Shown: positions 1 to 8,671, numbered from the stretch's first letter. The stretch: 57,355 bases of DNA from an uncultured Nitrospira sp. (GCA_902500775.1 CABVRZ010000029.1:1-57355); one strand, 5' to 3'. A program made the numbers and translations. The notes: generated by a model not told the origin, from the letters alone.

Positions 1-2
1 CG

Positions 3-215
3 CTTGAGCAAGCCGTGAGTAAAGTGAAGGAAGCGTTCCAGCAATCGGGCTCACAGTTGCAGATCGAAGTTGATCCTGACCTTGAACGAGTCATCGTCAA
101 AATTCTCAACGGGGATTCCGGGGAAGTGATTCGGCAGATTCCCCCTAAAGAAGTGATCGACTTGGCCAAGAATCTTCCGGGGGCAAAAGGGCTGTTGTTT
201 GAAGAACATGGGTAA
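3..215 (+). CDS. flaG: FlaG-family flagellar protein, 5' truncated by the window edge
   Basis: This is the C-terminal part of a FlaG protein. The reading frame is open to the first bases of the window, so the true start lies upstream; the GTG at position 15 is only the first internal start codon. FlaG is a small protein of flagellar filament operons, linked to filament length, with unknown biochemistry. The visible part has the family's usual ending: an amphipathic beta segment with VDPDLERVIVKIL, then IRQIPPKEVIDLAKNL. It lies 21 bp upstream of fliD in the order flaG-fliD-fliS-fliT seen in many bacteria, which supports the call more than its short length could. Fewer than 75 residues are visible, so nothing can be said about its N-terminus. 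Confidence 0.85.
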   Translation, partial: LEQAVSKVKEAFQQSGSQLQIEVDPDLERVIVKILNGDSGEVIRQIPPKEVIDLAKNLPGAKGLLFEEHG

Positions 216-236
216 TTTGGCACACAAGGATGTGGC

Positions 237-1637
237 ATGCCGACGATAAGTTTCGGTGGACTCGGAAATGGACTCGATTTCGGACCGGTCGTCGATCAAC
301 TGGTCAAGGTTGCGAATCTTCCGGTTGATCGACTGACCAAGAAGAAAGCCAATCTCAACAGCAAGTTCACGGACCTTACCACCGTGAGTACGAAGGTGGC
401 GGCGTTGCAAAGCGCCGCTCAGGCGTTACGGCTTTCAACTTCTTATGATCGCACGACCGCCTCCGTGACCGACACCTCGGTCCTGTCCGTCTCGGCCTCG
501 TCTTCGTCAAGCTCGGGAACGTACAGTGTCCGAGTCCTTCAGCTTGCCCAAGCCCATCAAGTTGTCAGTAAGGCCGCCAAGGCCGTCTCATCAGAAACGT
601 CGGACATCGTGAGTGGGGGGTCGGCCACCTTCACCTTCAAGGTGGGAACCGGTGCGAATCAGACCGTGACGCTCGGCGCGACGGGGACCTTGACCGACCT
701 GCGCGAACAAATCAACAACTTGGGAGCTGGCGTCACTGCTTCTCTTATCAATACGGGTACAGAGGTGGCACCCTCCTATCGATTGGCCTTGTCCTCCAGC
801 AACACCGGCAGTGCGAATGCGATCAGCCTCGTGGCGGATGAGACAGATTTGGATCTCTTGAACGGCACTGGGACTGGCGGCATCGATACTCTTGCGGCAG
901 CGCAAAATGCCCAAGTTCAGATCGGCGATCAAGCATTGAATCCGGTGACGGTTGAACGGAGTTCCAACACCGTGTCGGATGCGATCTCCGGTGTGGCGCT
1001 GACGCTGAAAAAGACCACGGGAACTGGGACCGTCCAAGTCAGCCTCTCGCAAGATGTGGATGCTGTGAAAACAAACATCAAGGCGGTGGCGACTGCCTAC
1101 AATGAAGTCGTGAAGTTCATCAACGAGCGAAACACCTACGACGTGACGACGAAGCAGGGAGGCATCTTCTTTAACGAAGCCGCAGCGAAAGCGACCTTGT
1201 CGCAGCTTCGAACTGCACTCTCGTCATCGGTGAGCGGGGCTACGGTGTTTTCAAACGTTGGGCAAATCGGGTTCAAGACCGAACGTGATGGCACGATTAC
1301 GGTTGACGAGGGACAGCTCTCTACGGCGTTGAGCACGAATTATAGCGGAGTCAAAGCGTTGTTTAGTAACCAGGGTGCGGTAACTGGTCTGGCGCAGACT
1401 ATTGTGACCGCGGTGGATACACTCAACGATGTCACCGGAGGTGCCCTGACGCTCCGCAAGAAGGGTCTTACGAATGAGGTCGATCGAGTTGGGAATGATA
1501 TTACCAGGCAAGAGGATTCGGTGAGTCGGTACGAGGAGCGGCTTCGTCGGCAGTTTGCCGCTCTAGACGGACTGTTACGTCAACTTGATGGACAAAGTGG
1601 ATTCCTCAAGGCTCAGTCGACGCAGAGGCAACAATAA
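237..1637 (+). CDS. fliD: Flagellar hook-associated protein 2 (filament cap) FliD
   Basis: FliD forms the cap at the tip of the growing filament and helps exported flagellin fold and insert. The 466-residue product has the usual N-terminal FliD domain (about residues 1-100, with GLDFGPVVDQLVKVANLPVDR near the start). A Ser/Thr/Gly-rich variable middle follows, then a C-terminal coiled region (about 400-466, with NDITRQEDSVSRYEERLRRQFAALD). It has no signal peptide, as expected for a type III flagellar export substrate. The length is typical of the family. It sits between flaG and fliS, 18 bp upstream of the latter, so the three are probably co-transcribed. The ATG at 237 begins the conserved N-terminus. 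Confidence 0.95.
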   Translation: MPTISFGGLGNGLDFGPVVDQLVKVANLPVDRLTKKKANLNSKFTDLTTVSTKVAALQSAAQALRLSTSYDRTTASVTDTSVLSVSASSSSSSGTYSVRVLQLAQAHQVVSKAAKAVSSETSDIVSGGSATFTFKVGTGANQTVTLGATGTLTDLREQINNLGAGVTASLINTGTEVAPSYRLALSSSNTGSANAISLVADETDLDLLNGTGTGGIDTLAAAQNAQVQIGDQALNPVTVERSSNTVSDAISGVALTLKKTTGTGTVQVSLSQDVDAVKTNIKAVATAYNEVVKFINERNTYDVTTKQGGIFFNEAAAKATLSQLRTALSSSVSGATVFSNVGQIGFKTERDGTITVDEGQLSTALSTNYSGVKALFSNQGAVTGLAQTIVTAVDTLNDVTGGALTLRKKGLTNEVDRVGNDITRQEDSVSRYEERLRRQFAALDGLLRQLDGQSGFLKAQSTQRQQ

Positions 1638-1655
1638 GGACGAGGGACAGATCCC

Positions 1656-2051
1656 ATGATGATGCAGTATGCCCGTCAATACGAACAGACTCAGGTAGTG
1701 ACATCGTCCGGTGTTCAGCTGGTCGTCCTGCTCTACGATGCGGCTATTCAGTCCATGGAGATGGCACGACGGGAAATGCAAGAGAAGAATGTCCGGGAGA
1801 AAGCGCGACACCTGGGGCGTGCCATTGCCATCATCGGCGAACTCAATAGCGTACTCGACCTTGAACAGGGAGGAGAGATTGCGCGGTCACTGCGACGGCT
1901 GTACGATTACATGCTGATCGAGTTGGTCGAGGCCAATGCACGCAATAATGAACGAAAAGTAGAGGGCCCGCTGCGTTGTCTGAGCACGCTCCGGGAAGCA
2001 TGGCGCGAGGTGGCCAGCCAGCAACAGCCTCGTTTGGTCGGTACGCGATGA
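1656..2051 (+). CDS. fliS: Flagellin-specific export chaperone FliS
   Basis: FliS is a small helical cytoplasmic chaperone. It binds the C-terminus of flagellin, prevents premature polymerisation and delivers it to the export gate. The 131-residue product shows the conserved opening YARQYEQTQVVTSSGVQLVVLLYDAAI and the later block LRRLYDYMLIELVEAN, both typical of FliS. The ATG at 1656 and the next ATG at 1659 are both possible starts; a purine-rich GGACGAGGGA stretch lies upstream. Its stop overlaps the start of the next gene in an ATGA arrangement, implying translational coupling with the FliT-like gene. Confidence 0.95.
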   Translation: MMMQYARQYEQTQVVTSSGVQLVVLLYDAAIQSMEMARREMQEKNVREKARHLGRAIAIIGELNSVLDLEQGGEIARSLRRLYDYMLIELVEANARNNERKVEGPLRCLSTLREAWREVASQQQPRLVGTR

Positions 2052-2374
2052 GTACGCCGGAGAACGGACGCCAAGCCGAGATCGTACGATTGACCAAGGC
2101 GGCAGGTGAGGCAGCTCAGCAGGGGCGATGGGATCAGGTCCTTCAGAGCTACAGCGAGCGAGGCCTACTCCTGGCCTCGACCTCTGACTCGGTGCTCCCT
2201 ACCGATGAGCTGTTGAGGATGGATGACGAACTGCGTGACCGAATCCATATCGCTCAAACCCTGTTGGAACATCTACTAGCCGAGGCGCAAACAACAAAGC
2301 GGCAGGTGCAAGAGTTACGTCGGCGTCTCGCTGTCCAGCCATCACAACCCGAAGCTGTGTCCATCGAAGCCTAA
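2048..2374 (+). CDS. FliT-like flagellar chaperone candidate
   Basis: A 108-residue, mostly helical, charged protein. The start is taken at the ATG that overlaps the fliS stop (ATGA); longer versions would run deep into fliS. Position directly behind fliS, length, and a helical hairpin of the kind KAAGEAAQQGRWDQVLQSYSERG followed by LDDELRDRI-like residues suggest a FliT-type chaperone, which in other bacteria binds FliD and the FlhDC or FliI/FliJ proteins. Sequence similarity to FliT is weak in all lineages, so the call rests mainly on context. It lacks signal peptide and membrane segments. No other gene follows for 208 bp, and a short dyad lies just behind the stop. Confidence 0.6.
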   Translation: MSTPENGRQAEIVRLTKAAGEAAQQGRWDQVLQSYSERGLLLASTSDSVLPTDELLRMDDELRDRIHIAQTLLEHLLAEAQTTKRQVQELRRRLAVQPSQPEAVSIEA

Positions 2375-2380
2375 ACCGTA

Positions 2381-2412
2381 TTTCATGACGTGTGAAATGT
2401 GACACGTGATTC
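2381..2412. repeat. Intergenic dyad of the GTGAAA/TTCAC type
   Basis: Directly after the FliT-like stop, ACGTGT (2388-2393) is complementary to ACACGT (2402-2407) around an 8-nt loop, with partial extension outward. There is no T-tract. The wording (gtgaaatgtgacacgtg) resembles the CGTGAAA-type dyads between other genes in this window, so it is grouped with them. It may act as a weak 3'-end stabiliser; this is inference. Confidence 0.45.
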
Positions 2413-2582
2413 ATGGAGCGTTCAAAGGTCCTGAATCGCCGTCTGTGAGTCGTGTCTCGTTTCCGAATACTGGGGGTTTATGCTTCCTGAACCACGAGTA
2501 GTGGGGCATGCCGCATCAACTGTTGTCGGAGAGGTGCTCATAAATAGTACGGCATAGTATGAGGACGAGAGGTATTTGAATC

Positions 2583-3191
2583 ATGGCGTCATCGATGATG
2601 AGTCCGTCGTCTAAGTCTCACAGTGTGGAGACCGACGAACGCCGGGAATGGATCAGGATTGAGGATCGGGTTCTGATGGAATATCGACTGGTGACCGAAG
2701 GGGAAACTAGTGTGCCGGTCGAACTGAGCCGCGCAACGCCAGAATCGATTGCTGCAGCAGTGGGCCAACCAACCTTGGATCTTCTGGCTCGCTCCAGTGA
2801 GATCATGGTTGATTCAGCGGTTCTCCCATGGATCCGGAAGGTCGACTACCTGCTCGAAGTAATTCTGAATGCTCTTGCTACCAGTCAGCCGTCCAGCGTC
2901 ACAATGGCACAGCCTATGGAGGTTAGTTTGAGTGGGGGTGGAATCGGGTTCGTCTCTATGCGGGAATTCGCCGCCGAAGATCAACTGGCGGTCAAGCTCA
3001 TCCTTCCACCGTTCACAATGATTCGGGCGCACGTGAAAGTCATTCGTGCAATACTACAAGCCGATGGCCAAGGGTTCACGATAGCCACGGAGTTTGTCGA
3101 TCTGACGCCTGATGATCAGGAGCACCTGATCCGCCACATTCTGCATGTGCAAGCCCAACGCTTGCGTGCGGGACGAAGTCAACCCAGCTAG
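2583..3191 (+). CDS. PilZ-domain-like protein, possibly c-di-GMP responsive
   Basis: A 202-residue soluble protein. Near the N-terminus it has [11 protein letters not shown] (about residues 20-30), containing an RxxxR motif (Arg21, Arg25) like the c-di-GMP-binding arm of PilZ domains. About 90 residues later comes [10 protein letters not shown], which fits the second PilZ motif (D/N)xSxxG except that Ser replaces the Asp/Asn. The spacing is longer than in simple PilZ domains, which suggests an inserted or YcgR-N-like segment between the two motifs. The C-terminal part ([17 protein letters not shown]) is the usual PilZ ending, the HI(F/L) helix. Neighbouring flagellar genes suggest a role in coupling c-di-GMP to motility, by analogy with YcgR. 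The altered second motif leaves ligand binding uncertain. Confidence 0.65.
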   Translation: MASSMMSPSSKSHSVETDERREWIRIEDRVLMEYRLVTEGETSVPVELSRATPESIAAAVGQPTLDLLARSSEIMVDSAVLPWIRKVDYLLEVILNALATSQPSSVTMAQPMEVSLSGGGIGFVSMREFAAEDQLAVKLILPPFTMIRAHVKVIRAILQADGQGFTIATEFVDLTPDDQEHLIRHILHVQAQRLRAGRSQPS

Positions 3192-3231
3192 ACGTCCTTC
3201 ATGCGGAGACTTGGTTGTTGAGCATTCACTC

Positions 3232-4230
3232 ATGAGTCGATCCAGCATCAAAGAAATCATCACGAAAGTCGAGAAGCGGATCGATGCCTACCGAAATGAA
3301 AACGCGCGAATCAGCAACCAGATCACGATCCTCTCACTGAACGCTACCATCGAGGCAGCGAGAGCAGGTGAGGTAGGCCGCGGCTTTGGCGTTGTCGCAA
3401 ACGAGGTGCGGACGCTGGCATCCCAGGCGGCCACGGCATCGGAAGATCTCGGAAGCTTGCGGAATGAGTTGTTGCAACAGTTCACGGAGCGGGAATGGGA
3501 CCGACTCTCCGATACCGCGCAGACGCTGGTGCAGTTGATCGTTCGTAATCTGTATGAACGGACCGCCGACGTCCGATGGTGGGCCACGGATGAAGCATTG
3601 GTGCATGGGTTAGAATTTCTGGAGAGTGCCTCCCTCAGGCATGCGGAAGAGCGACTTGGTCTTATCAACCGATTCTATTCGGTCTATTTGAATTTAATGT
3701 TGGTGGGGACGAATGGAGAGGTTCTCGCCTGCTCACGTCCGACACAATTCTCCAAAGTCGTGGGCTCAAATGTCTCGCGATCTCTCTGGTTCAAGAAAGC
3801 CATGGCCACGACGGCAGGGGATCAGTATGCCGTCGATGATATTGCGCATGATGTGGCACACGATGGTCGATTGGTCGCAGTTTTTGCGGCAGCCGTACGG
3901 CAGGCCGCGAAGGTGGACGGAAAGTGTATTGGCGTCTTGGGCGTGGTGTTCGATTGGGAAACTCAGGCCAGAACCATCGTCCGAAAAGAAGTGACGATGT
4001 CCGCCGAAACATGGACGCGCAGCAGAGTGATGTTGCTCGACAATAATCTGCGAGTGATTGCATCGTCCGACGAGAAGGGACTGCTTCAACCATTTATGCT
4101 AGAGCATAAGGGACAATCGAAGGGCTATTGCCTGAATACTGATCGGGAGGTCATTGCGTTTGCGAAGACGATCGGATACCAAGAGTATGACGGGTTGGGA
4201 TGGTATGCCGTGATCGTCCAGAAGCCCTAA
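3232..4230 (+). CDS. Soluble receptor: minimal MCP signalling hairpin followed by a Cache-like domain
   Basis: A 332-residue protein whose order of parts is the reverse of ordinary chemoreceptors. Residues about 25-65 contain the MCP hairpin tip ([20 protein letters not shown], then [13 protein letters not shown]), with only about 25 residues before it and few after. The remainder resembles a Cache sensor: [26 protein letters not shown], then [17 protein letters not shown]. There is no transmembrane segment or signal peptide, so it should act in the cytoplasm, perhaps docking on receptor/CheA/CheW arrays. The start is set at the ATG at 3232; a TTG at 3211 in the same frame is an alternative, and longer forms overlap the PilZ gene. 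The gene lies 40 bp behind the PilZ-like gene and converges on the ATPase gene. Confidence 0.7.
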   Translation: MSRSSIKEIITKVEKRIDAYRNENARISNQITILSLNATIEAARAGEVGRGFGVVANEVRTLASQAATASEDLGSLRNELLQQFTEREWDRLSDTAQTLVQLIVRNLYERTADVRWWATDEALVHGLEFLESASLRHAEERLGLINRFYSVYLNLMLVGTNGEVLACSRPTQFSKVVGSNVSRSLWFKKAMATTAGDQYAVDDIAHDVAHDGRLVAVFAAAVRQAAKVDGKCIGVLGVVFDWETQARTIVRKEVTMSAETWTRSRVMLLDNNLRVIASSDEKGLLQPFMLEHKGQSKGYCLNTDREVIAFAKTIGYQEYDGLGWYAVIVQKP

Positions 4231-4269
4231 CGAGCGTGACCGAGAGAGAGTAGAAACGGCCGGTACAAG

Positions 4270-5169
4270 TTAGGCGGCTGAGGGAGTGGCTGTCGCCAGC
4301 GTTGTCAACAAGACATCACCGATTCGTCCCAGAGCAAGTGCAGCAGCAGAAGATGGGCTATGTTGGATCACCGGGACGTATGCCCGCACGGATTGTTCCA
4401 TCGCAGCATCCTCCGGAATTTCCCCCAGCAAGCTTAAATCCCCTCCGACATATTCCTTGAGGAGCTTCTTGAGCTGCGGCACATTCACGCGCGCACGTCC
4501 TGAGGTGCGGTTAAGGATGAGCGCCGGGTGAAAGGCTTGCAACGTGGCTTCAGCAATCCTGCGACCGGATTCATCCGTCTTGCCTGCGACGTCCAGCACC
4601 TCTTCCACGCTGCTGTAATCCCGGTTCGCGAGACCCTCTGCCGTCACGTCTCGCATCAGGAACATCGAAAGGACGCGGCGAATAGCCGCGAGCTTAATGA
4701 ATCGATAGAGGTCTAAGACCGATGTCGGGTCCGGGGTTGCGACGGCAATGTGGTAGTCAGCCATCAGGAAAAAGTCGAGCGCATGATAGCTCGTTCCGGC
4801 CCCGATATCGACGAGAATAATGTCCGCGTGGATGTCTTGGAAATGGCGGATCAAACGCCTTTTCTGTGAGTAGGGCATATTGGCGGTCGCCAACGTATCA
4901 CCGGTTCCCGGGATGATTCTCAAGTTGGAATGAAGTGGGAGTCGTTGAGCTAGGGCATCCAACTGTTCAACCTGATGGGTGAGAAAGTCGGTCAAGGTCA
5001 TAGGAGGGTTGAGCAGGCCGAGCAGGATATGAGCATCAGCCCCTCCGACGTCCAGGTCCGCAAGCACCACCTGCTTTCCCTTCCTGGCGAGGAGGAGGGC
5101 CAGATTTGTTGCCACCACACTCTTACCAACCCCACCTTTTCCTGACGCCACGGAGATGATCTGTGCCAT
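4270..5169 (-). CDS. MinD/ParA-family ATPase, FlhG (FleN)-like
   Basis: A 299-residue P-loop ATPase of the SIMIBI class. It opens with MAQIISVASGKGGVGKS, which carries the deviant Walker A motif of MinD and FlhG. Further features are LADLDVGGADAHILLGL (Walker A'), ILVDIGAGTSYHALDFFL (Walker B region) and ATPDPTSVLDLYRFIK. FlhG-type proteins control flagellar number; MinD-type ones position division or other structures. The flagellar setting favours an FlhG-like role but no FlhF lies in view. The start is set at 5169, where AGGAA lies about 10 nt upstream; an upstream in-frame extension of 58 residues has no recognisable features and overlaps the likely promoter region. It is divergent from a small HTH gene, which may regulate it. 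Confidence 0.8.
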   Translation of the reverse strand: MAQIISVASGKGGVGKSVVATNLALLLARKGKQVVLADLDVGGADAHILLGLLNPPMTLTDFLTHQVEQLDALAQRLPLHSNLRIIPGTGDTLATANMPYSQKRRLIRHFQDIHADIILVDIGAGTSYHALDFFLMADYHIAVATPDPTSVLDLYRFIKLAAIRRVLSMFLMRDVTAEGLANRDYSSVEEVLDVAGKTDESGRRIAEATLQAFHPALILNRTSGRARVNVPQLKKLLKEYVGGDLSLLGEIPEDAAMEQSVRAYVPVIQHSPSSAAALALGRIGDVLLTTLATATPSAA

Positions 5170-5348
5170 TGAGCTTCGTTCCTGTTGATTTGGGAACACT
5201 GTCACAGTCTTCTTCGGTTGCCACCCATAAAATCTGAATAGATCGGCCTCTATCTGCATAGAGTGAGGAGAAACGATTTCTGATGATGGAGAGCTGGTCT
5301 GAATAGCAGCTAAAGTTTCCCAGCGGATACACCGATAGGTCACTCGTT

Positions 5349-5582
5349 ATGAATAGTGATGTATATGCACAAACGGCGACTCAGTCTGAAACGGATGTCT
5401 CTCGGGACGGAGAGATCCTCACCGTCATAGAGGTGGCTCGGTTTCTTCGCGTGCCCAAGTCCACGGTCTATAAGCTGGCACGAGGCGGTGAACTACCGGC
5501 GTCCAAAATCGGAAAGCATTGGCGCTTTCTCCGACGTGACATTCATGAGTGGATGCACAGCCGGTCCAAGCAGGACGCGTGA
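5349..5582 (+). CDS. Excisionase/MerR-type small helix-turn-helix DNA-binding protein
   Basis: A 77-residue protein with one HTH_17-type winged helix: ILTVIEVARFLRVPKSTVYKLARG, then GELPASKIGKHWRFLRRDIHEWM. This is the standard excisionase-family DNA-binding domain, with the conserved tryptophan-containing wing KHWRF. The N-terminal 25 residues look flexible. It is transcribed divergently from the MinD/FlhG-like ATPase, with the ATPase start (5169) and this start (5349) 180 bp apart. It therefore probably binds DNA close by or works with that ATPase. It could equally be a stand-alone regulator of flagellar genes. There is no mobile-element context, so an excisionase role is unlikely. Confidence 0.8.
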   Translation: MNSDVYAQTATQSETDVSRDGEILTVIEVARFLRVPKSTVYKLARGGELPASKIGKHWRFLRRDIHEWMHSRSKQDA

Positions 5583-5879
5583 ACAGCCGACCATCGCGAG
5601 ATCTGTCGGAGCATGACCATTCGTGATCGCGGTGCATGCCAGATGAGATTGCAGGCATGAGCGGTTGGTGTGCGGCGGCCTGTGGTGGGGTCATGCGAGT
5701 GAACTGTTTTCCACAGGCACCGATGAGCTCCTCTCTGCTTGGTGAGTATCAAGCATGGTCGGCCCTCAAAATCAGGTTGTTCAACAAATATTCCGAGCTA
5801 TGGTGAAGGATTAGGCCACTCTAAACCGAGCATCCACCCCGGTTGGAACGTTGGCCGTGAGCTGAAAACAGGAGGCACT

Positions 5880-6260
5880 ATGCCAGCCGATCCCAGCATG
5901 AAAATTCTCATCGTGGATGACATGGTCACGATGCGAAGAATTGTCAAGAACGTTTTAAAGCAACTCGGCTTCTCAAATATCGACGAAGCCGAGAACGGCC
6001 AGGATGGTCTGCAGAAACTCAAATCCAGCAAGTATGACTTCGTCGTCTCAGATTGGAACATGCCCGTGATGACGGGAATCGACATGCTCCGGGCGATCCG
6101 GGCTGACGAACAATTGAAGACCATACCGGTTCTTATGGTAACAGCTGAGGCGCAACAAAAAAATTTGGTGGAAGCGGTACAGGCGGGAGTCAGTAATTAC
6201 ATCGTGAAGCCGTTCACGGCTGAGACCATGCAAGAAAAACTCGCAAAGATATTCAAATAA
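5880..6260 (+). CDS. cheY: Chemotaxis response regulator CheY
   Basis: A 126-residue single-domain receiver. Key residues are present: acidic pair Asp13-Asp14, phosphoacceptor Asp58 (VVSDWNMPVMTG), Thr in MVTAEA and Lys110 in IVKPF. The DWNMP motif is characteristic of motility CheY proteins that bind the flagellar switch. The start is set at the ATG at 5880, preceded by an excellent AGGAGG; a longer upstream frame lacks a ribosome-binding site and conserved residues. It is followed 48 bp later by cheZ, so the kinase output and its phosphatase are paired. The 297 bp upstream hold no gene or clear promoter that I can recognise. Confidence 0.95.
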   Translation: MPADPSMKILIVDDMVTMRRIVKNVLKQLGFSNIDEAENGQDGLQKLKSSKYDFVVSDWNMPVMTGIDMLRAIRADEQLKTIPVLMVTAEAQQKNLVEAVQAGVSNYIVKPFTAETMQEKLAKIFK

Positions 6261-6308
6261 GGTGGAGTGCACGAGAATTCAGCATGAGGGGACTCAAGGG
6301 AGGCACGC

Positions 6309-6896
6309 GTGAAACAAAACGGACATAAACTCTACACAGAGCTCGGGGACTTGGCACTGTTCGTCGAAAACGCGATGAAGACCATTTCCAGCGCCGGTCC
6401 ACAGCTCATCTCCAGCAGTCAACAGTTGCCGACGGCGTCCTCGCATCTGAGTGACCTCAATAAGATGACGGAGGAAGGGACACTTGAGGTGATGCGATTG
6501 ACAGAGTTGATTCAGGATGAACACGGCCAGATCGGAAAGGAACTGCGAGCGGTCATAGAGGTCTTACAGACAATGGACTGTGCCAAGCTTGCAGAGCGAC
6601 TGGACCGTATCGATGCCATTTTGGGCCAAGAGGGAAAATACTTGACCGAAATCATGACGGCGTTGTCCTTCCAGGACTTGGTGGCACAACGGGTGAAGAA
6701 GCTCGTTTCGATTCTTGACGAAGTACAACATAAGTTAATGGAGCTCGTGGTGGTGTTTGGTTTGCAAGAGAACGGAGAGAAGGTGGTGATCGAAGGCACG
6801 GCGGGGCATCTATTGAAACAACTCGAGGAGTCCAAGACCACCGCCATGAAGCAGAAAGTGGCCGACGATATCCTGGCGCAATTTGGGTTCAAATAG
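6309..6896 (+). CDS. cheZ: CheY-P phosphatase CheZ
   Basis: A 195-residue helical protein. The catalytic motif ALSFQDLVAQRVKKL carries Asp123 and Gln127 in the Asp-x3-Gln spacing of E. coli CheZ (Asp143, Gln147). The last residues, VADDILAQFGFK, match the CheY-binding C-terminal amphipathic helix of CheZ (DLLxxLGF type). The middle (about 60-115) is the long helix that dimerises into a four-helix bundle. A GTG start at 6309 is supported by GGGAGG six bases upstream. Directly behind cheY, it should remove phosphate from CheY-P to terminate signals. Confidence 0.92.
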   Translation: MKQNGHKLYTELGDLALFVENAMKTISSAGPQLISSSQQLPTASSHLSDLNKMTEEGTLEVMRLTELIQDEHGQIGKELRAVIEVLQTMDCAKLAERLDRIDAILGQEGKYLTEIMTALSFQDLVAQRVKKLVSILDEVQHKLMELVVVFGLQENGEKVVIEGTAGHLLKQLEESKTTAMKQKVADDILAQFGFK

Positions 6897-7019
6897 GAAT
6901 CCAGGGGCAAGTTTCCAGTGCTGATTTTGAGGTCCAGGTTGTCCCAAAGCTCGAAACCAAACACGTTCAAGCAGAAACCGGCAACGCCTCATCGGTTGCA
7001 TGCATGAGGGCGATGGCGA

Positions 7020-7790
7020 ATGGATATCGCAACAATCCTTGGGATCGTGATCGCGTTGGGCTCCATTATCGGAGGCCAGGTGCTCGAAGGTGGGCACATA
7101 GGCTCGATCATGCAGCTGACGGCCTTCATCATTGTGATCGGCGGCACGTTTGGTGCCATTTGCATACAGAATCCACTGCCGGTTGTGATCAATGCATTCG
7201 GCGCGCTGACCATCGCAATTTCAGGTCCTCATATCGACAACAAGGGCACGATTAAACTCATCTTAGAGCTTGCCAATATCTCGCGGAAACAAGGGTTGCT
7301 GGCGTTAGAGGGAAAACTCAAAACCATCACGGATCCGTTTATGAAAAAAGGAGTCCAGCTCATTGTCGATGGAACGGAGCCCAAAGCGGTGATTGAGATC
7401 CTTGAAATTGAGGTGGAGCACCACGAGGAGCAAGGCGTGATTGCGGCGAAGGTCTGGGAAGCAGCCGGCGGTTATGCCCCAACCGTCGGCATTATCGGGG
7501 CCGTGCTTGGTCTGATTCACGTGATGGAAAATCTGGCCGATCCGTCGAAGTTGGGCGGAGGAATTGCGGTAGCGTTCGTGGCGACCGTATACGGAGTGGG
7601 AGCGGCGAACCTCTTTTTTTTGCCCTTGGCCAATAAGATCAAATTGAAGCTGAAAGAGGAAGCTGGTTCCAGAAACTTGATGATTATGGGGCTGGCGGGG
7701 CTTGCCCAGGGAGAGAACCCCCGACTCTTGCAGGAGAAGTTGGAAGGGTTCCTCCCTCATCATGAGCGGACAAAAGAGGCCAAGAAGTAA
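7020..7790 (+). CDS. motA: Flagellar motor stator protein MotA
   Basis: A 256-residue membrane protein with four predicted transmembrane segments: about residues 4-18 and 30-50 (IMQLTAFIIVIGGTFGAIC), and about 150-168 and 183-203 (VAFVATVYGVGAANLFFLPLA). The motif GGYAPTVGIIGAVLGLIHVM is the conserved MotA signature before the third membrane segment, and VEHHEEQGVIAAKVWEAAG is the usual cytoplasmic stretch before it. MotA and MotB form the ion-driven stator. The opening MDIATILGIVIALGSIIGG is typical of MotA/PomA proteins. The ATG at 7020 has only a weak ribosome-binding site. motB follows after a 78-bp dyad. Confidence 0.95.
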   Translation: MDIATILGIVIALGSIIGGQVLEGGHIGSIMQLTAFIIVIGGTFGAICIQNPLPVVINAFGALTIAISGPHIDNKGTIKLILELANISRKQGLLALEGKLKTITDPFMKKGVQLIVDGTEPKAVIEILEIEVEHHEEQGVIAAKVWEAAGGYAPTVGIIGAVLGLIHVMENLADPSKLGGGIAVAFVATVYGVGAANLFFLPLANKIKLKLKEEAGSRNLMIMGLAGLAQGENPRLLQEKLEGFLPHHERTKEAKK

Positions 7791-7868
7791 ACCGTGAAAG
7801 GTGAAACGTGAAACGCAAGGCATCACGCACATTTCACGCTTCACGCTTCACGTCTCATGGTTCACGGT
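7791..7868. repeat. Inverted repeat of tandem GTGAAA units between motA and motB
   Basis: The outer arms ACCGTGAA (7791-7798) and TTCACGGT (7861-7868) are perfectly complementary. Inside, the left arm repeats GTGAAAGGTGAAACGTGAAACG and the right arm repeats TTCACGCTTCACGCTTCACG, so the whole segment can fold into a long imperfect hairpin. It starts at the motA stop and ends a few bases before motB. It belongs to the family of dyads found between several other genes here. It could reduce or set motB expression relative to motA. Confidence 0.75.
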
Positions 7869-7873
7869 GACGA

Positions 7874-8671
7874 ATGGCGAAACACAAGCATGAGGAGCAT
7901 GAAAATCATGAGCGATGGCTCGTCTCCTATGCCGACTTTATTACCTTGCTGTTTGCCTTTTTCGTCGTGATGTACTCGATCTCCTCAGTCAATGTCGGAA
8001 AGTACCGAACCGTCAGCGAGTCGATCAAAGCCGCGCTGAATCCCATCGTCAGCCCGCCATCTTCCCCGACCCCGTTGGCATTGAGTGCCAGCAAACAGGC
8101 AGTGACGGCACCCGATGCTCCAGGGAGCAAGGATGTGGCGATCCGCAAATTACGAAATCTCGTGAAAGGAATTAAAGCCTCGCCGCAGCTATCGCTGGTA
8201 CGGATCACGGAACGGGTCAACGGAGATATCGTGATTACGATTCCGGATCAGTTGCTGTTCAATAGCGGCGAAGCAGCTATGCGCAGCGAAGCGCTGCCGT
8301 TTTTGGAAGGCCTGAGCGCGGCCATTGTCGAACTCAACCGGTATACCAGGGTTGAGGGGCATACGGACAACGTTCCCATACGCACGGCGCAATTTCCGTC
8401 AAATTGGGAACTCTCTGCCGCCCGTGCGGTGATGGTCGTCAGAGTCTTGTCAGAGTTGTTTGCCGTGCCGTCGGAGCGGTTGTCGGCGGTGGGACACGCC
8501 GATACGAGGCCTGTGACCCCCAATCTGGACGTGGAACAGCGGGCCAAGAATCGGCGAGTCGAGGTTGTCATTCTCGAACAGGCGCCACCAGCTCCTCAGT
8601 ATGAGGCCGGGAACACAACTGGTTCAGGGGAGCCACCATTGGAGGAGGGGGCATCAAGTCCGTTGCCGTAA
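7874..8671 (+). CDS. motB: Flagellar motor stator protein MotB
   Basis: A 265-residue protein with one N-terminal membrane helix containing the ion-binding aspartate: SYADFITLLFAFFVVMYSIS (about residues 15-36). A linker of about 75 residues rich in Pro/Ser/Ala follows. The OmpA/MotB peptidoglycan-binding domain occupies about residues 120-235, with RVEGHTDNVPI, NWELSAARAVMVVRVL and RVEVVILE, all canonical. The C-terminus is a short Pro/Gly/Glu-rich tail. MotB anchors the stator to the cell wall and conducts ions with MotA. The Tyr after Ser-Tyr-Ala-Asp is common in both proton and sodium types, so coupling ion choice cannot be assigned. Confidence 0.95.
   Translation: MAKHKHEEHENHERWLVSYADFITLLFAFFVVMYSISSVNVGKYRTVSESIKAALNPIVSPPSSPTPLALSASKQAVTAPDAPGSKDVAIRKLRNLVKGIKASPQLSLVRITERVNGDIVITIPDQLLFNSGEAAMRSEALPFLEGLSAAIVELNRYTRVEGHTDNVPIRTAQFPSNWELSAARAVMVVRVLSELFAVPSERLSAVGHADTRPVTPNLDVEQRAKNRRVEVVILEQAPPAPQYEAGNTTGSGEPPLEEGASSPLP

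Noticed and set aside
5349-5582. Phage or plasmid excisionase
   Set aside because: No integrase, attachment site or other mobile gene nearby; the domain is common in chromosomal regulators.
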